DNA of 64,000 nt from Syngnathus acus (lineage: Eukaryota > Chordata > Actinopteri > Syngnathiformes > Syngnathidae): assembly GCF_901709675.1 (NCBI RefSeq), contig NC_051087.1, positions 3,273,501-3,337,500 on the forward strand. Direction: 5' to 3'. Positions 48,867 to 60,548 of this stretch are shown here, in pieces. The position numbers and the translations under genes were made by a program. The notes beneath the pieces are model-generated. The model ran no database searches, was not told the origin of the DNA, and worked only from the letters and a program-made list of their open reading frames with translations. Every line of letters begins with the position of its first letter. Positions within the stretch are counted from its first letter, which is position 1.

Positions 48867-50814
48867 ATGGAAGAGCAGAATAGAAGTCTAAGTATGAACG
48901 GACTGAAAAGGTAACTTAACTGTTAGGCTATTTTTAATCAAGCATGTTGATGGTGCGTTAGACTTTGCAAAAACTTGGACTTTCCTCTTTAGATGCTAAA
49001 AAGTGGATTTCGTGAGCAGATTTTGTTGTCTTGATAGCCATAATAATTTTAATCAGTTTTCTACTTGATTTAATTTCCTTCCTTTTGTGTGCTTTTATGG
49101 TTGGTTGGGCGATTAAAACCACACACAAACTGGGGGGAAAAAATGTCCTCTGGGACTGGATAAGATTGAAAGTGAACCTTCAACTGTGCACCACAACTGC
49201 AAGTTTGACGTGGCACATTTTAAACCCCAAATAAATCTTCGGGGGAAAAAAAAACTGTTTGAAGTTGAGTTTCTCGATGTGTGGTTTAAAAGAGAGAGGC
49301 CTCGTGTATACTCAAAAATATTTGTGCCCATGAATCGTGAAACTTTTTTATTTCCCTCAAGAGTGGACCCCAAGGAGAGAACTTGTCAACCCTTCCTGGA
49401 GTTTCCAACCAACAGTTGTTTAGTTATGTCAGCATTAAGGACTCGTTTTAACTGTAGCTGTATGGGTCAAAGGTTTTGTACTTGAGAAAGTACAACTTGA
49501 AATTGAAATTAAATGTGTTGTGCTTGAATATTGAAAAACAGTGTATACAAAATTAAAAATAATATGATGGAACGTTTCTTCAGGTTGAAAATAATTTTGC
49601 TTTGGAAATTATTTATATATATATATATCCATATTTGCATCTTTTAATTGAGATGAAATAATATATAAAATAATACATTAAAAAAAAAAAACCTATATGT
49701 ATGTATGTACTATGTATGCATGTTTAATTTGAACTGTCTGTTTTTCAGAACATTGCTTTGCCGAGATCACCTCAATCTTCATAAAAAAACCTGGTTCAAG
49801 TACCCGTTACTGCTGTGTGTCACACTATTGGTCTGTTACATTCGGAAGGAAAAGTCTCTTCTCCATCAGCACTACCAGCGGCTGGTAAATGAGCCCAACC
49901 AGGTTAAAGCTCCTTCGTACCGGGTCCATCCAAAGCAGCGAGACAAACTGGATTCCAAGATTCCCAGGACCACCTTTGTCAACTTGACTGCGGGCGCTCA
50001 GTACCACCAGGCGTACCCAAAGAACTATCACTTCATCATCGATGTGGGCGACGTGTGCGAGAGCAGCACGCCTTTCCTGGTGCTGATGGTCCCGGTGGAG
50101 CCCAACAACGTTGCGGCCCGAAACGCCATCCGCAGCACGTGGGGCAAGAAGACAGTGGTCCAGGGCAAGAAGGTCCTGACTCTTTTCATGCTGGGCCTAG
50201 CCGAGGGTCCCGATCTGTGGCAGGAGAGCGAGCTGCACGGCGATCTGATCCAGAGTGACTTCAGGGACACCTACCTCAACCTGACCATCAAGACCATGGT
50301 CATCATGGAGTGGCTAGCCACGCGCTGCCCTACGGCCACCTACGGCATGAAAATCGACTCAGACATGTTTCTCAACGTCGACAACTTAGTGCTGATGCTG
50401 CAGAAGCCGAGCATCCCGCAAAACAACTACTTGACCGGGTGGCTCATGCGGAATAAACAGGTCATTCGCTCAAAGAGCTCCAAGTGGTATGTCTCAGAGG
50501 AGATTTACCCGGATCTGGAATACCCCCTTTACACTTTGGGCATGGGCTACGTGTTCTCCGGTGATCTCCCATGCAAGTTGGTGGAGATCTCCAGAAGTAT
50601 CAAGCCCTTCAACATTGAGGACGCTTATGTCGGAATGTGCATGAAGAAACTGGGAATAGCGATCACTTCGCCGCCTGATCCCTCCCAATTCCGAACCCAA
50701 AGCAACAAATTTGATCGATGCACGTACTCCAAGATCATCACCTCCATCCTGGCATCCCCTGAGCAGCTGCTAAGTTTCTGGATGAAGCTCAAGATGCCTG
50801 GACTCACTTGTTGA
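48867..50814 (+). CDS. Beta-1,3-galactosyltransferase, GT31 family
   Basis: Two exons, 48867-48910 and 49749-50814, join in phase 2 and give 369 residues. The first exon supplies the start MEEQNRSLSMNGLK; without it the large frame would begin inside the intron. The protein is a type II Golgi membrane protein: a short basic cytosolic end, a membrane segment YPLLLCVTLLVCYI (about 33-46), a stem, and a luminal GT31 domain. The domain has AIRSTWG, LNLTIKT, the metal/UDP-sugar motif DSD at 218-220, YVFSGDL and EDAYVGMC, all intact. Family members transfer galactose from UDP-galactose in beta-1,3 linkage, usually to N-acetylglucosamine. It is closest in feel to B3GALT2-like fish proteins, but the exact subfamily and acceptor are not settled. 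AATAAA at 51076-51081 probably ends the transcript. Confidence 0.85.
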
Positions 50815-52959
50815 AATAATCGGGCTGTGAAAAAGAAAGAAAAAAAAAAGAGAGAAAAACTTTCGCAGAATGTTAAGAGACATTTCATTGATTTCATAAC
50901 TCATTTACGGTTGTTGTGACTTTCTAATCAAACATGTTTAAAAAATACAAGATTCTAGTATTAATCAACAATTAATTTTTTATCTTTTTATTCTATTTAT
51001 TCAATTTATTTTTTTATTTTCATGCACTGATCGGTTGGCACTTTTTAAATTTCGTTGTACATGTGTGACAGTGACAATAAAGATCTATTCTATTCGATCT
51101 ATTAAGATAGTTGTTTTAGGCTATTTCTTACTACAAAATATATTATTATTGTTGTATTTTGAGAATAATAATTAAGTTGATAGATGCGTTATTTAGTACG
51201 TTTCTAGAGTACCACTTCATACTTTCTTTTATAATTCGCTGTGGGTTGTTTTTGTTTTAGAACAGTTTTTAGTTTTTTAAATGAATGTGAAAATCCTATT
51301 ACGCAAAATCTCATTTTAATAATGAGGTGAATTGATTCAGTTCATCGTTTCATTTACCTGATTATTTTCACGCTCACTGTGTGAAGCATTTCTTGAATGA
51401 ATCTGACGTCCCTAAAATATAGGTCCTCCATTTCATTCTTTCATTTGCTGTTCTGGTTGCTCCTTTTTGTGTCCACTAGAGGGAGCACCATTATCACAAT
51501 TGCATATGTTGCAACTTTATCTGAGGGACGGCCATTCTCAACATTATAACGATTTCCGCCAATGCCAATAATATACATCCATCTTATTACATCTATTAGT
51601 GGTATACAATTACATATTCTGATGACAAATATGCGTTTTTCGGGAAAACTAACTAAAATAAATGCATCTGGCTGTCTTCAGATCACTTTACCTTTATCTT
51701 AAATGACGCGGATATAGTAATCTAATTCATATTATTTGTATTTTTTTCCTTAATTTCGCAACACAACCGCTTTCAGTGACGCGAGTCGTGTGAAAAGTAA
51801 ATAAGACAACACGCGCTATGCAGAGTGCACAAATACACGCATGGACACTTCCTCTTCTCATCTTGTTTACGTTTCTCTGTGGACAGAGGCTGATATTTTA
51901 AGAGGGGTGTGAATTAGTAAAGCGACGCTTCTTGGATTGACATGAGTAATTTCCGCTTTGAGATGGTGCAAAGAGTCAGACCTTCTTATCTGTGCAAAAA
52001 CATCCAACACCCAAAGAGGACTAGGGCCAGTGAAGAAGAAAAAAACGAGGAGTGACAGGATTCTGACTTTTTTCTCAGAATTCTCAGAATTCTGACTTTA
52101 AAGTCAACTTTCTGACTTTTTTCTCAGAATTCTGACTTTATTCTCGGAATTCTGACTTCAGAATTCTGACTTTATTCTCGGAATTCTGACTTCAGAATTC
52201 CGACTTTAAAGTCAGAATTCTGAGAATAGTGGTCAGAATTCTGGGGAAAAAAAGTCAGAATCCTGTCACCCCTCGTTTTTTTTTTCTTTACTGGCCCTAA
52301 TCCTCTTCCGTATAAAATTCTGAAAGGGGACATTTGACTTTCGTTAGAGTCGTATCGTGCTATTTTGAGATCTTCGCGGTTAATTATAACCTAGGTGTAT
52401 GATTATACATTACGTTAGGGCACAATGAAGATGTCATTTCTTGTGACGTCAGAGTTGTGTGTCTACTTTTTTAAAACTTTTTTTGTTCACTAAAAGCCCG
52501 CCTCCGCTATCTACTCACACAGTTGTCGGTCGATCCAAGCTGTATTCAATGACCGCTCACAAAGTAGGACATCTCAAAACTACGGGGAAAAAAACAAAAA
52601 CCGAGTTGCACCAATAAGTAGTAATATTCTTAAGCAAATTGCAGTAGTTCCTGTAAACCTTTTTGTAATTTATTTCATGCACCAAAATCAGAATAGCTGT
52701 GGTATAACTGATAGTCAAACAAGAGTGCGGCAAAACATGTAGACAGACAATTGGCATAAATTCGGCATATCTATTTATTTATTTATTTTAATTTTTTTTC
52801 TATTTTCATGAGAAGACATGATGTTTTTCCATCTCTCGATTTTAAATATATTATTAACGAAGCGATAAGCAACTAACTGGTGTCAAAATGCTTGATTTGA
52901 ACATCTCGTGTGTTTATAATCGTGGAGTGCGCACATTCGTAGTTCCCGACTCCCACGCA
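50815..52959. other. Galactosyltransferase 3' UTR and spacer
   Basis: The 3' UTR probably ends after AATAAA at 51076. The remainder is AT-rich, with the foldback element at 52015-52306 and a TGACGTCA at 52444-52451. No gene was seen. Confidence 0.55.
52015..52306. mobile_element. 292-bp palindromic foldback element
   Basis: The left end AGAGGACTAGGGCCAGTGAA is mirrored at the right by CTGGCCCTAATCCTCT. Most of the interior is also palindromic, built from repeated AGAATTCTGACTTT blocks, several of which contain GAATTC. The pair GTGACAGGATTCTGAC and GTCAGAATCCTGTCAC shows the symmetry further in. It has no coding capacity. A decayed relative is at 3478-3660. Confidence 0.85.
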
Positions 52960-53218
52960 GGTATAGTCTCCGCCTCGCGGTTCCTCTGTGCACCTCCTCC
53001 TCCAAGTGTTTCCCTGTGTGTAGAGTGAAGGCGAAAATTTCGCAGTTTGGATGAGGAAAGTCAAAGAGTAAACACGAAGACTGGCGCGTCGTGGAGATTT
53101 GCCGCGTGGAAGGACGCGCAACGCCGTTGTGTTTACGCGCAAAGTTTGGATGCAAAGTTTGGAGTCGGGCGTGTATCCCGCAGGGATTGGTTTATTTATT
53201 TCAACTTCATCGTAAAAG
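52960..53218 (+). other. vasn: Candidate untranslated first exon of vasn
   Basis: A GC-richer block ends in CGTAAAAG|GTAAGC, a good donor at 53219. The next matching acceptor on this strand with a known gene is at 58421, directly before the vasn start. The 5' end is a guess, and no transcript evidence is available. Confidence 0.4.
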
Positions 53219-55748
53219 GTAAGCGTTTTACATCCACGCACCGTCACACATGCTTACTTGGATATCATTTCATATTCTTGGTTGGTTCTTCGGTGGCAGC
53301 AACAAGAAGACCACATTTCATGCAAAAGTGATGTCAAGAACCTTCATGAATGGAACTCCGTTTCATAAAACCAAAAGTCTTCCTGTTATGACAAGGATTG
53401 CCGAAGAAGAAGAAACAGAAGGCTGAGAAATGCAAAGAACGCGCAGAGACAGTCGGGCTGAGAGAGAGGAAAGCAAACATTCCTGACTCGCTGCCTCAGC
53501 AATTTAATTAAGTTTTTCGGAGGTGGTGGTGAGGTGAGGTGAGGTGGGGTGGCTGTACGTAGAACAAGATGCTGCGGGGGGGCCAGCCTGTCGAGTGAAG
53601 CCCCCCGCCGCTTAATCATGAGGGTCGACCGAAAGTGCTGCGGACACCGAGGTACTCTTAACGCATCAGCCAGCATCTTTTGTCCGATTTGCTTGGCTAT
53701 AGAGGTTTTTTTATTTTATGAGAGTTCAGTAGCAAAACGCAAGCCTGCAGGGGTCAAATCTATTCCCGTCACAAATGTGGAATGTGGTCGAATCTCGTTG
53801 ATTATGTTTCACTGAATGACTTTACTGCACTCAGCTGTACTGTATTTTATGCTACTTATGGCCTTGGCATTTACGGGAAGTTATCCATTTTTTAAGAAGG
53901 ATTAATTGGCTACACTTTATGCTCAGAAAATTGCAGTTGAAGGGCTCTTTAATGGTTTTGGCTTAAATATTGTGGCTTGCAAAAATATTTCATTTAGACA
54001 AGTCTGTGTTTAAGCAATATAATTATAGTACTAAACATAGTTCTTTCCCCCTTTTCTCGTAAATGTACAACTTTGATTATGTAATGTCCTTACCGATTTT
54101 GGGGTAGAATTAATGGTAATGTATAGTCTGCAGTGTCTTCTTTTTTCTGCTTACTATGGTGTCATTTTTCACTGACAGCACCTTTACAAGTCATCATGAC
54201 ACCTGAAGAATTCTAGAAGCAAAACGACACGAGCCTCGGCATGCTCACCAGAGGGGAACTTCTTTTCCTTTCGACGCCCCCAGCCCCCAAATTGAGGCTT
54301 TAGGGTTTGCCACTCCTTTTGTAAGTCATAAAGTGTGTCTCCAAGTACCTCCCCTGAGCGTGTAGTATAAACACTGCGCTTCAGTAGGAAGGTAAAGAGC
54401 ATGACATTTCTAGAAAGAGTGCTCGCCGTGCACATTCTGGAACGGCACAGATCGGAGCTCTGGTGACATTATTATGAGCAGATCTATGCTGAGATGTCTG
54501 CATTTTGTCTCGAGCTAAATTCTTCTGTTTAATACATAGCAAAAAATATATATTTTGACTTGCAAAGAGCCTTAAGAGTTCATCAAAAGGCAGAGATTGA
54601 TTCTTAAATTATATTTTAAATTATTATAAGGCTCTGGAAGATTTTGCAGAACTTTAAAATTATGAGCAAATACCTCAACAAATCAAGTCAACTATTTGGT
54701 TTCACATAGAGATGACAACATGGCGAGTAAAAAAATACTTATTTGGAAAATTGTAAAAAGAAAACAGTGCCAGCTACTGGCCTGGCATGCACATTGCGCT
54801 GTTTTCTGTTGGACCAGCAGTTTTGACCTCTCTGCCTTGTGATTTTGGTTGTGCAGCTTGTGTGGTATGTGGACATCTTGTTCACAGATGAGAGTGGAAC
54901 GCCACATGAAAGAGACAACAAACAGATTCAGACGAGCGATTAGCGGAGTGTGCAAGTGCCCCATAAAACATCAGCCATGTTAGTTTAAGATGGCGTACAT
55001 GCAGACCTAAGCTGACCACTATAATGGAACTTGATTGTTTAGTTGAACAACCTTAACAGTCCAATTACATAATCATAGACACTTGGAGTTAGAGTTATTT
55101 TCAGGGGTACCTAATGGCGTGGTCGGCCAGTTCTTGTGATTGAGTTGTTTCCTTTCATTTCTCCTTCTCTCACGAGGCCGAGTGGCATTTGTTTTGCCGA
55201 GCGTAGCCATAGCCTCGACGCCGGGCCGAGGCGTTCCGAAAACAAACACGAGCAGTCAAGCGGAGGAGAGTCGTCGTGGTTACAGAAAGTTGGCCGTTTA
55301 CTCGTTTGCAGATGGTTTCTGTTGGAAAGGAAAATAAAAGATGGACGTGACAGTTGCCATAAATGTTCGAGGGTAGTGTGTATCCAAAACGGATAAGGTG
55401 CACATTTTTATTTTTTGTGCTTCTTATTCTTACCATGTGACGCCACGGTTGTCGAAATAACGTAACGCTAGTTGCTATTTTTAATGAAGCGTAGCCATGT
55501 CAAAAGTCACGTGAGCATCTTTCCGACAAAGAAGCATTAATCACGTTATCAGTGTAAAATCAAATTAGGTTGTGTGTGTGCGCAAGTGTGCACACCCCTT
55601 CCTGTCATACAACAGCATCATTTTTCCCTCCATGACGAGTCTCCCATCTGGCCTCAGGGCTCGTTACTGAGATTTGTGTCCAGTCGAGCGTCTTTTGAGA
55701 TTTTTTTGGTTTTAGAGTGAGAGACTTCATCATTATGAACATGTAATT

Positions 55749-55752
<4 letters not shown>

Positions 55753-55824
<72 letters not shown>
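55753..55824. repeat. (GA)n microsatellite
   Basis: About 36 uninterrupted GA units, followed by a short (CTAT)n run. The 66-codon open frame across it is an artefact of the repeat. Confidence 0.95.
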
Positions 55825-55826
<2 letters not shown>

Positions 55827-56778
55827 CTATCTATCTATATTTATACACACACCACAAAAGTGTTTACCTTGGTGAACGGAGGAGGAGGCCGGGTTGTTTT
55901 CCACATCTGCTTTCACGCTGTAAAAAATATGAGAGTTCACGTCTGTTCTAGTTGGGAGGGGGGGGGGGCAAGCAGATATGAAAGAGTCCAACTTGTGTGA
56001 TCTTAAGCAGAATGAAGCCATTGTTTCTCTGAAGCAGTCAAGGTCGCCAGATTGGAAGCCATGCAGGCGGACAAACGCGCTAATTGATTCCCCTGCTCTG
56101 CGGTGTGTGTGTGTTTACTTAAGCGGAGGATTTCTGAGGAGTCAAAGTAAATAGATAAGTAACTTTTGTAAACATAAGCCCTCCTTCGCATACACTGCCA
56201 TACGTACGTAGACATCATTTAATCTTTTTGTTAATAAATTGTGTCGTGCTCATTTGAGGAATAGCTTGTGTGTGTGTGTGTGTGTGTCAGTTCCTATGGT
56301 TCTTCCAAGTTCTTGTCAGCCGTAAATCCGCCAACACTCTTGAACTAACACTGCCGTAATGAGGTGATCCAAACAGCGGAGGAGACTTCTTAGTTTTCTG
56401 TGTGTGTGTGTGTGTCAACTTTAAATACTATTTTAATGCTGTTATTGTAGACATATTTGAAAAAGTATATTTTATATGCCATTATTATTTCCCCAAACAA
56501 ACTGACTAATTTTTTATTATTTTTAATCAACACACATCGACTTATCTCGCCTATGTCGGCTCCCGTCTGTAGGTCCGCCACCATTTCCAGATGTTAAGCA
56601 ACTCATTAAAACGTCTGGAAGCCGGGTCAATTAGCCTCGTGGTTGCCTCAAGTTAAAAAGATTTGTTGCGGAAAAGCAGTTCCATAAGAACCATTTGGTG
56701 AATGTATTGGAAAGTTTAGTGAGCCAGGTGGTAACCAGTCCAAACTTGGCATGACTAGACCTTGAAGCGGGCAACTAT

Positions 56779-57084
56779 CGTATTTTCCGCACAATAAGGC
56801 GCACCTAAAAACCTCAAATTTTCTCAAAAGCCGACAGTGCGCCTTATAATCAGGTGCGCCTTAAATATGGACCAATATTGAGTCACTACAGCAGGCGTGT
56901 CCAAAGTCCGGTCCGCGGGCCAAATGTATATATCTTATATATGGGCAAAGTTTTAAAATGGGCCATTCATTGAAGGTGCGCCTTATAATCCAGTGCGCCT
57001 TATATATAGACAAAATTTTAAAATGGGCCATTCATTGAAGGTGCGCCTTATAATCTGGTGCGCCTTATAGTGCGGAAAATACGG
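56779..57084. mobile_element. Inverted-repeat element with internal duplication and insert
   Basis: The left terminus CGTATTTTCCGCACAATAAG is mirrored by CTTATAGTGCGGAAAATACG at the right. Inside, two copies of a block with TTTAAAATGGGCCATTCATT and GGTGCGCCTTATAATC stand in tandem. A different repeat fragment (near 56887-56925, GTCCGGTCCGCGGGCC) appears inserted. There is no coding frame. Confidence 0.8.
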
Positions 57085-58436
57085 TAGATAAAAAAAACAG
57101 CGATAGGAATCAAATCAATAACATTTTACAACAAAGAAGTGTCTAGTTTGCTTTTGGCATTTTTTGCTTACGGTAATATGAAGCTTTGGATTTCCTGATG
57201 TTGCCAAACACAGTTGGCTCAATAGTAGCCAAAAAAAAAAAGGTGTGCCCACAAGCTTCTGCATTCCATTCGTGTTGATGACAAACAGCAAGTGGTTTCG
57301 ATGTTAATTCCTTCGCCACCAATGGAGATAGGAAGCAGAACCGGTTGCACATTTTTCTTACACAATTGTATTTTGGAGCCATTTGGGGCCTTTAGTGGCT
57401 TTAGAGCTGTTCAGCCATAAAGTAACAGGATATTCCAATTTCGAGGGGGTGGGAGTAGATATTTTTTTTCCCCCTCCAAAAAGATGAAGTAATCTCCCTT
57501 CGGACACATGTCAGATGTAATTTATGGACTCTGCTTTTGCTTTTTAGTACCTTCACTCCTTACTTTCCCCCTTTTGTCCCTCTTCTTCAGTCGATAACTT
57601 ATTCCACATAACGGGAAAAGTTGAGCAACCTTTGTGTATATTTCAAGTTTACCTGTCACCCGAGTTCTTTAATCCTCCTAGCGCTCCTCGTCGGAATGCA
57701 GGACAAATAAACGACCTACATCTTCAGAGTCCAGCCACCTGCCGAGATTCTTCCACTTGAGTTCTTTTGATGCCTGGGCACCACTTGATGGAAAAGAAAC
57801 GTAGCACAATAAAGTCAAAGAACAGCATTGAATTACACATGAGACACGCACACATATATAATATATAATATTTAAATTATTCATATTTATAATATTAATA
57901 ATTGTAATATTAATATTACATATATATAAAATATTTAATATTAATATTTATAATATATGTATATATATTTATAATAAAACAGAAGACTTAGCTACCTACT
58001 CCTTTTCTATTGTCTACATTCTTTTCCCCCTATTTCTCACAAACAAAGGTTCATGTGGGTGGGTGGGTCTCACTGAGCGATGGATGCAGTGCATTGTGGG
58101 TAATTTAATCCAGCTGTGTCCGTTTGCCTGCTGCCCACCGTATTACATATTGACCTGCTTTGCTTCACGTCAACGGCCACATTGCTTCCACTGCTCTCCA
58201 AAAAGAAGCTGAAGAATGTGTCACTCACATTTAATTAAAAAAAAAAAAAAAAAACTGGCTTTGTCGGTCTTCTTGGCAGAGTCTTGTCGTTGGGTTCGGT
58301 GATGTTGTCAGTCCTGAAAGTCTTAAAAAAAACCACACCCTTAAAATACCGATCAAGATATGACGTAGGACTAAAGTGGAATTCATATCAAGCTTGATGA
58401 TTCTTTTGTTTTGTCTTGCAGAGTTCCAAACCTGAA

Positions 58437-60548
58437 ATGACCATGTGGCCTCATCTCGTGCTCCTCCTCCTCTCCTCCAGTCTGGTTTTTTCTTTCGAGT
58501 GTCCAGCAGATTGTACTTGTAGCAACCCGGACTCTATATTTTGCACCAGTCGACGGTCCAAAACCGTACCCCGGGTCCCGTCCAGCACCACAAACCTGTA
58601 CATCTTCCACAACGGCATCAATACTTTGAGCCAAAACGACTTTGTGGGTCTCGGAGACTTGGATATGCTAGATCTGAGCCAGAATGAGCTGGGAGAGATT
58701 CCGGATGGTGTATTTAAGATGTTGTCCAAGCTGAAGAACTTGGACCTGTCCTCGAACCTCATTACTCACATTTCCAAAGAGAGCTTTTCTGGCTTGGTCC
58801 AGCTGGAGCGACTGTATCTCCACCAAAACCAAATCCAGAGCATCCAGAGAGAAGCTTTTGAAGGTTTAGAAATGCTACTGGAACTCAAGCTCCGAGGGAA
58901 CAAACTCACATCCTTGCCGTCTCTTGATTTACCCAGGCTTCTGCTTCTAGACCTGAGTTCCAACAGCATCCCAACCTTGCATGTCTCGGACCTTCACACA
59001 CCCCACTTAGAATCCCTTAGAATGGCTTCCATTGGGCTTCTCCATCTAGATGAAGATCTCGTAGTCTCCCTGGGGAACCTCCACGAGCTCGACATCTCCC
59101 TGAACCTATTAACGGAGGTTCCCCAGGCCCTAAAGATGGACTCCCTGAAGGGCTTGATCAAGCTCAACCTGGCCGCCAATCCATTGAGTGAGCTAAGAAC
59201 CGAAGACTTTCAGAAACTCACCGGGCTCCAGGAATTAGATCTCAGTGGTCTAAATCTTCAGGGATTTCCCCTAGACTTTTTCCAGTCTTTCCCCAGACTT
59301 GTAAGTCTGGCAGCGGCTGAAAATCCATTCAATTGTTTGTGTCCCCTGGCTTCCTTTGTAGTATGGCTGAAAGAGAAGAATATCAATTTGGAGAGACTTC
59401 GGGAGACCAGATGCCACTTTCCTCTAGCTAATGCTGGGAAGATGCTATCAGTATTGGACCACACAGAATTTGGTTGTACACCAACGACAACAACTTTGCT
59501 GCCCATGTTGAGTACTCCGGCACCACAGGATCCTACCACATCCCAAGAAACGACCCACACCAATGCAATTCCTCCCCCGCCCCCAAGCGAACAAACCCTG
59601 GACTCAAAAACAGACCCGCTTCCATCGCAACTCCCTGCCCCCACCGTCGGGGAATACGACCAACACATCTGCCCACCAAACATCTGTCTCAATGGTGGCA
59701 CTTGCAGTTTTGACCCAATAGGGCAACTGGGATGCCTGTGTCCTTCGGGAACATCTGGACTCTATTGTGAAAATGTCCACGATGTAACGGAAGCACCGAA
59801 ACCTCGGCTAACGGAAGTGTCTGTTGAGGCTTCCACAGTTCTTGAGGATGTCATCAGCTCCCGTCAGGTGACCTCCACCGCCATCCTTCTTGATCTGCAC
59901 CTCTTCATCAAGACACGGCCAAATATTCGCGGAATCAGGCTGACCTACCGCAATCTCTCGGGCCCCGACCGCCGCCCCATTATTTTGAGCGTGCCGGCAA
60001 CCTACCCCGAGTACACTCTCCGTGGACTGAGACCCAACTGCACCTACTCGGTCTGTGCAAGTCCTCTCGGGGAGAGAATAACCACAAGGGCCAACAGTTC
60101 AGCTGAGACCGGGTCATGTACAGAAGCTCGGACTGCGGGGGTTCCTTTGACATCCCTAGAACCCCGAGCGGAGACTCAAAACTCACTCACTTATACTCTC
60201 ATTCCCGCATTAGCTGCTCTGGCGCTGGTGCTGGGCTTGGCATTTCTGGTTGGTCTGATTATCTGTCTAAGGATAAAGAAGCACAATAAAGCGGGAATGG
60301 AACTGGAGCTGGGTCCTGCCGATCTGGACGATTCATCGGAAGTGGAAGGCATCAAGGCATGTCCGGAAAATCGGGGAAACAATCCAGTGGCCCACAAACA
60401 GACAGCGATCGATCACTGTGGCGCTCGACAACCGCACGCAACAACAAAAATGCAACAAAATGGCCACTTTGATTATCAGGTACCGTTGATGCAAGAACAT
60501 TCCAGCTCAAATAACAATCGCTCATCCTTAAAGCCATCTTATTTCTAA
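58437..60548 (+). CDS. vasn: Vasorin, single-pass LRR/EGF/FN3 membrane protein
   Basis: The whole protein is in one exon (acceptor at 58421), 703 residues against about 673 in human. A hydrophobic signal peptide with LVLLLLSSSLVFS is followed by a cysteine-rich LRR cap (CPADCTC). About ten leucine-rich repeats follow, with a C-terminal cap around NPFNCLCPLASFVVWL. A Thr/Pro-rich linker leads to an EGF-like domain (CLNGGTC ... CLCPSGTSGLYC), a fibronectin type III domain, and a membrane helix with LALVLGLAFLVGLIICL. A cytosolic tail of about 85-90 residues ends the protein. Mammalian vasorin binds TGF-beta and restrains its signalling in vascular tissue. The first of two close ATGs (58437, 58443) was taken. 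Its position beyond glis2 matches the GLIS2-VASN linkage I recall from human. Confidence 0.93.
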   Translation: MTMWPHLVLLLLSSSLVFSFECPADCTCSNPDSIFCTSRRSKTVPRVPSSTTNLYIFHNGINTLSQNDFVGLGDLDMLDLSQNELGEIPDGVFKMLSKLKNLDLSSNLITHISKESFSGLVQLERLYLHQNQIQSIQREAFEGLEMLLELKLRGNKLTSLPSLDLPRLLLLDLSSNSIPTLHVSDLHTPHLESLRMASIGLLHLDEDLVVSLGNLHELDISLNLLTEVPQALKMDSLKGLIKLNLAANPLSELRTEDFQKLTGLQELDLSGLNLQGFPLDFFQSFPRLVSLAAAENPFNCLCPLASFVVWLKEKNINLERLRETRCHFPLANAGKMLSVLDHTEFGCTPTTTTLLPMLSTPAPQDPTTSQETTHTNAIPPPPPSEQTLDSKTDPLPSQLPAPTVGEYDQHICPPNICLNGGTCSFDPIGQLGCLCPSGTSGLYCENVHDVTEAPKPRLTEVSVEASTVLEDVISSRQVTSTAILLDLHLFIKTRPNIRGIRLTYRNLSGPDRRPIILSVPATYPEYTLRGLRPNCTYSVCASPLGERITTRANSSAETGSCTEARTAGVPLTSLEPRAETQNSLTYTLIPALAALALVLGLAFLVGLIICLRIKKHNKAGMELELGPADLDDSSEVEGIKACPENRGNNPVAHKQTAIDHCGARQPHATTKMQQNGHFDYQVPLMQEHSSSNNNRSSLKPSYF

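Larger units (their letters stand above)
53219..58421. other. Probable vasn first intron
   Basis: No supported coding exon. It contains the (GA)n run at 55753-55824, GT runs near 56270 and 56400, the inverted-repeat element at 56779-57084, a strongly AT-rich block at 57850-57980, and several A/T runs. Confidence 0.5.

Noticed and set aside
49705-49748. Start of the galactosyltransferase at 49705
   Set aside because: A TTTTTCAG acceptor ends at 49748, and an upstream exon at 48867-48910 joins in phase with a better start.
55751-55951. Open frame across the (GA)n run
   Set aside because: It is translated microsatellite (Arg-Glu repeats) with no other support.
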